Shown piece by piece: positions 5,762-6,136 of a stretch of 6,136 nt of DNA. This stretch comes from Bacillota bacterium (GTDB taxonomy: Bacteria; Bacillota; Clostridia; Lachnospirales; Lachnospiraceae), in the NCBI GenBank assembly GCA_023398615.1, contig JAEWSD010000226.1:1-6136 (forward strand), read 5' to 3'. Made by a program: the position numbers and the translations under genes. Below the pieces are notes generated by a model. That model was not told the origin of the DNA, made no database searches, and was given only the letters and a program-made list of their open reading frames with translations. Each line of letters starts with the position of its first letter. Position 1 is the stretch's first letter.

Positions 5762-6085
5762 GTTACTAACCTATACAGCTATCCTAAACAGCTTTGCCTT
5801 ACCGGCAGCAGAAAGCCCCGGGAAGACTTCCTGTTCAGGAATCGTGAATTGAAAGAATCCGCGGCATTCCTTATACGGTGGCAATCGTTATATTCCGGCA
5901 GAACAGGATGTCTGACGAGACATTCATGTCGAGGAGTTACTGTTCTGACGGAATGCTATAAAAGATTGCCGCAGGATTAGGAAAGCCGGATTCTTTCTCT
6001 GAACGATAACTAAACAGGAAGTCCTCCCGGAGCTTTCCCCTGGCCGTAAGGCAAAGCGTTACTAGTATAGTACCCTTAGTTCAAC
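5762..6085. repeat. Very long imperfect inverted repeat / hairpin (structured RNA or MITE-like element)
   Basis: The two halves of this 324-base stretch are reverse complements over nearly their whole length. The inner stem pairs 5791-5806 with 6043-6057 (12 uninterrupted pairs, one bulged C, then 3 more). Next, 5811-5860 pairs with 5988-6037 without any gap (41 of 50 Watson-Crick). Then come 5863-5871 with 5979-5987, 5878-5886 with 5964-5972, and 5892-5906 with 5940-5954 (14 of 15). That is roughly 85 pairs in all. An apical region (5907-5939) holds a small hairpin. The base may extend through CTATAC/GTATAG (5771-5776 with 6065-6070) and ACTAA/TTAGT (5765-5769 with 6076-6080). No open frame of useful length crosses it, no T-run follows either end, and no clean target-site duplication was found. 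It is far too long for a terminator. The pairing is directly visible; whether it acts as RNA or as DNA is not. Confidence 0.85.
5908..5923. repeat. Apical mini-hairpin inside the long repeat
   Basis: ATGTCT (5908-5913) and AGACAT (5918-5923) pair perfectly around the loop GACG. A second ATGTC at 5926-5930 can compete for the GACAT arm (5919-5923), giving an alternative hairpin with a 2-base loop at the DNA level. Confidence 0.6.
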
Positions 6086-6136
6086 TGCAAGAAATCACTG
6101 GTACACTAGTACAGAAATATCAGGAAAGTTCAAACA
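6086..6136. other. Noncoding right edge
   Basis: No gene start, promoter or terminator is convincing here. ACTAGTA occurs at 6061-6067 and again near 6105-6111, within small near-palindromes. Whatever follows the hairpin lies outside the window. Confidence 0.3.

Noticed and set aside
5762..6064. GTTACTA present on both sides of the long hairpin (5762-5768 and 6058-6064), as a target-site duplication
   Set aside because: The right copy abuts the inner stem while the left copy lies 22 bases outside it, so the geometry is asymmetric. A 7-base match in AT-rich DNA is easily chance.
5636..6136. CRISPR array, tRNA or rRNA in the noncoding right end
   Set aside because: There are no regularly spaced direct repeats, no cloverleaf with a T-arm, and no ribosomal RNA motifs.

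Overview
This window looks like the chromosome of a low-to-mid GC anaerobic Firmicute (class Clostridia, most likely Lachnospiraceae-like). The reasons are strong AGGAGG-type ribosome binding sites, near-consensus sigma-A promoters, a DapL-type lysine pathway aminotransferase, an EFR1-type flavodoxin/ferredoxin fusion and an HxlR regulator. The organism assignment is inference from gene content and signals, not from a database match.

Left part (1-2270, minus strand): a tightly coupled operon reads leftward. It encodes a MerR-family regulator with a large C-terminal putative sensor domain, then an ABC ATPase, then an ABC-2 type permease that runs off the window edge. Both junctions are 4-base ATGA overlaps. 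The promoter ahead of merR has the long 19-bp spacer and central dyad typical of MerR-controlled promoters, so this reads as a self-sensing efflux or drug-resistance type exporter.

Middle part (2321-3648): a minus-strand EFR1 flavodoxin/2x[4Fe-4S] fusion faces away from a plus-strand HxlR-family regulator carrying a CxCxxxC cluster. Their promoters overlap almost completely, with -10 boxes one base apart, and a 9-9-9 inverted repeat lies across both. This looks like a compact redox switch in which the HxlR protein could control both itself and the flavo-iron-sulfur protein.

Next (3645-4946, minus strand): dapL, LL-diaminopimelate aminotransferase, whose stop codon overlaps the stop codon of hxlR tail to tail. 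Its promoter is visible, and the ribosome binding site favours a start three codons inside the longest ORF.

Right part (4947-6136): a degraded GNAT acetyltransferase remnant on the plus strand collides with a 94-residue small membrane protein gene of unknown function on the minus strand. Beyond it are about 590 bases without a credible gene. They are dominated by one very long imperfect hairpin (about 5762-6085, roughly 85 base pairs in the stem), either a structured RNA or a palindromic, MITE-like repeat. This is the least explained element of the window.
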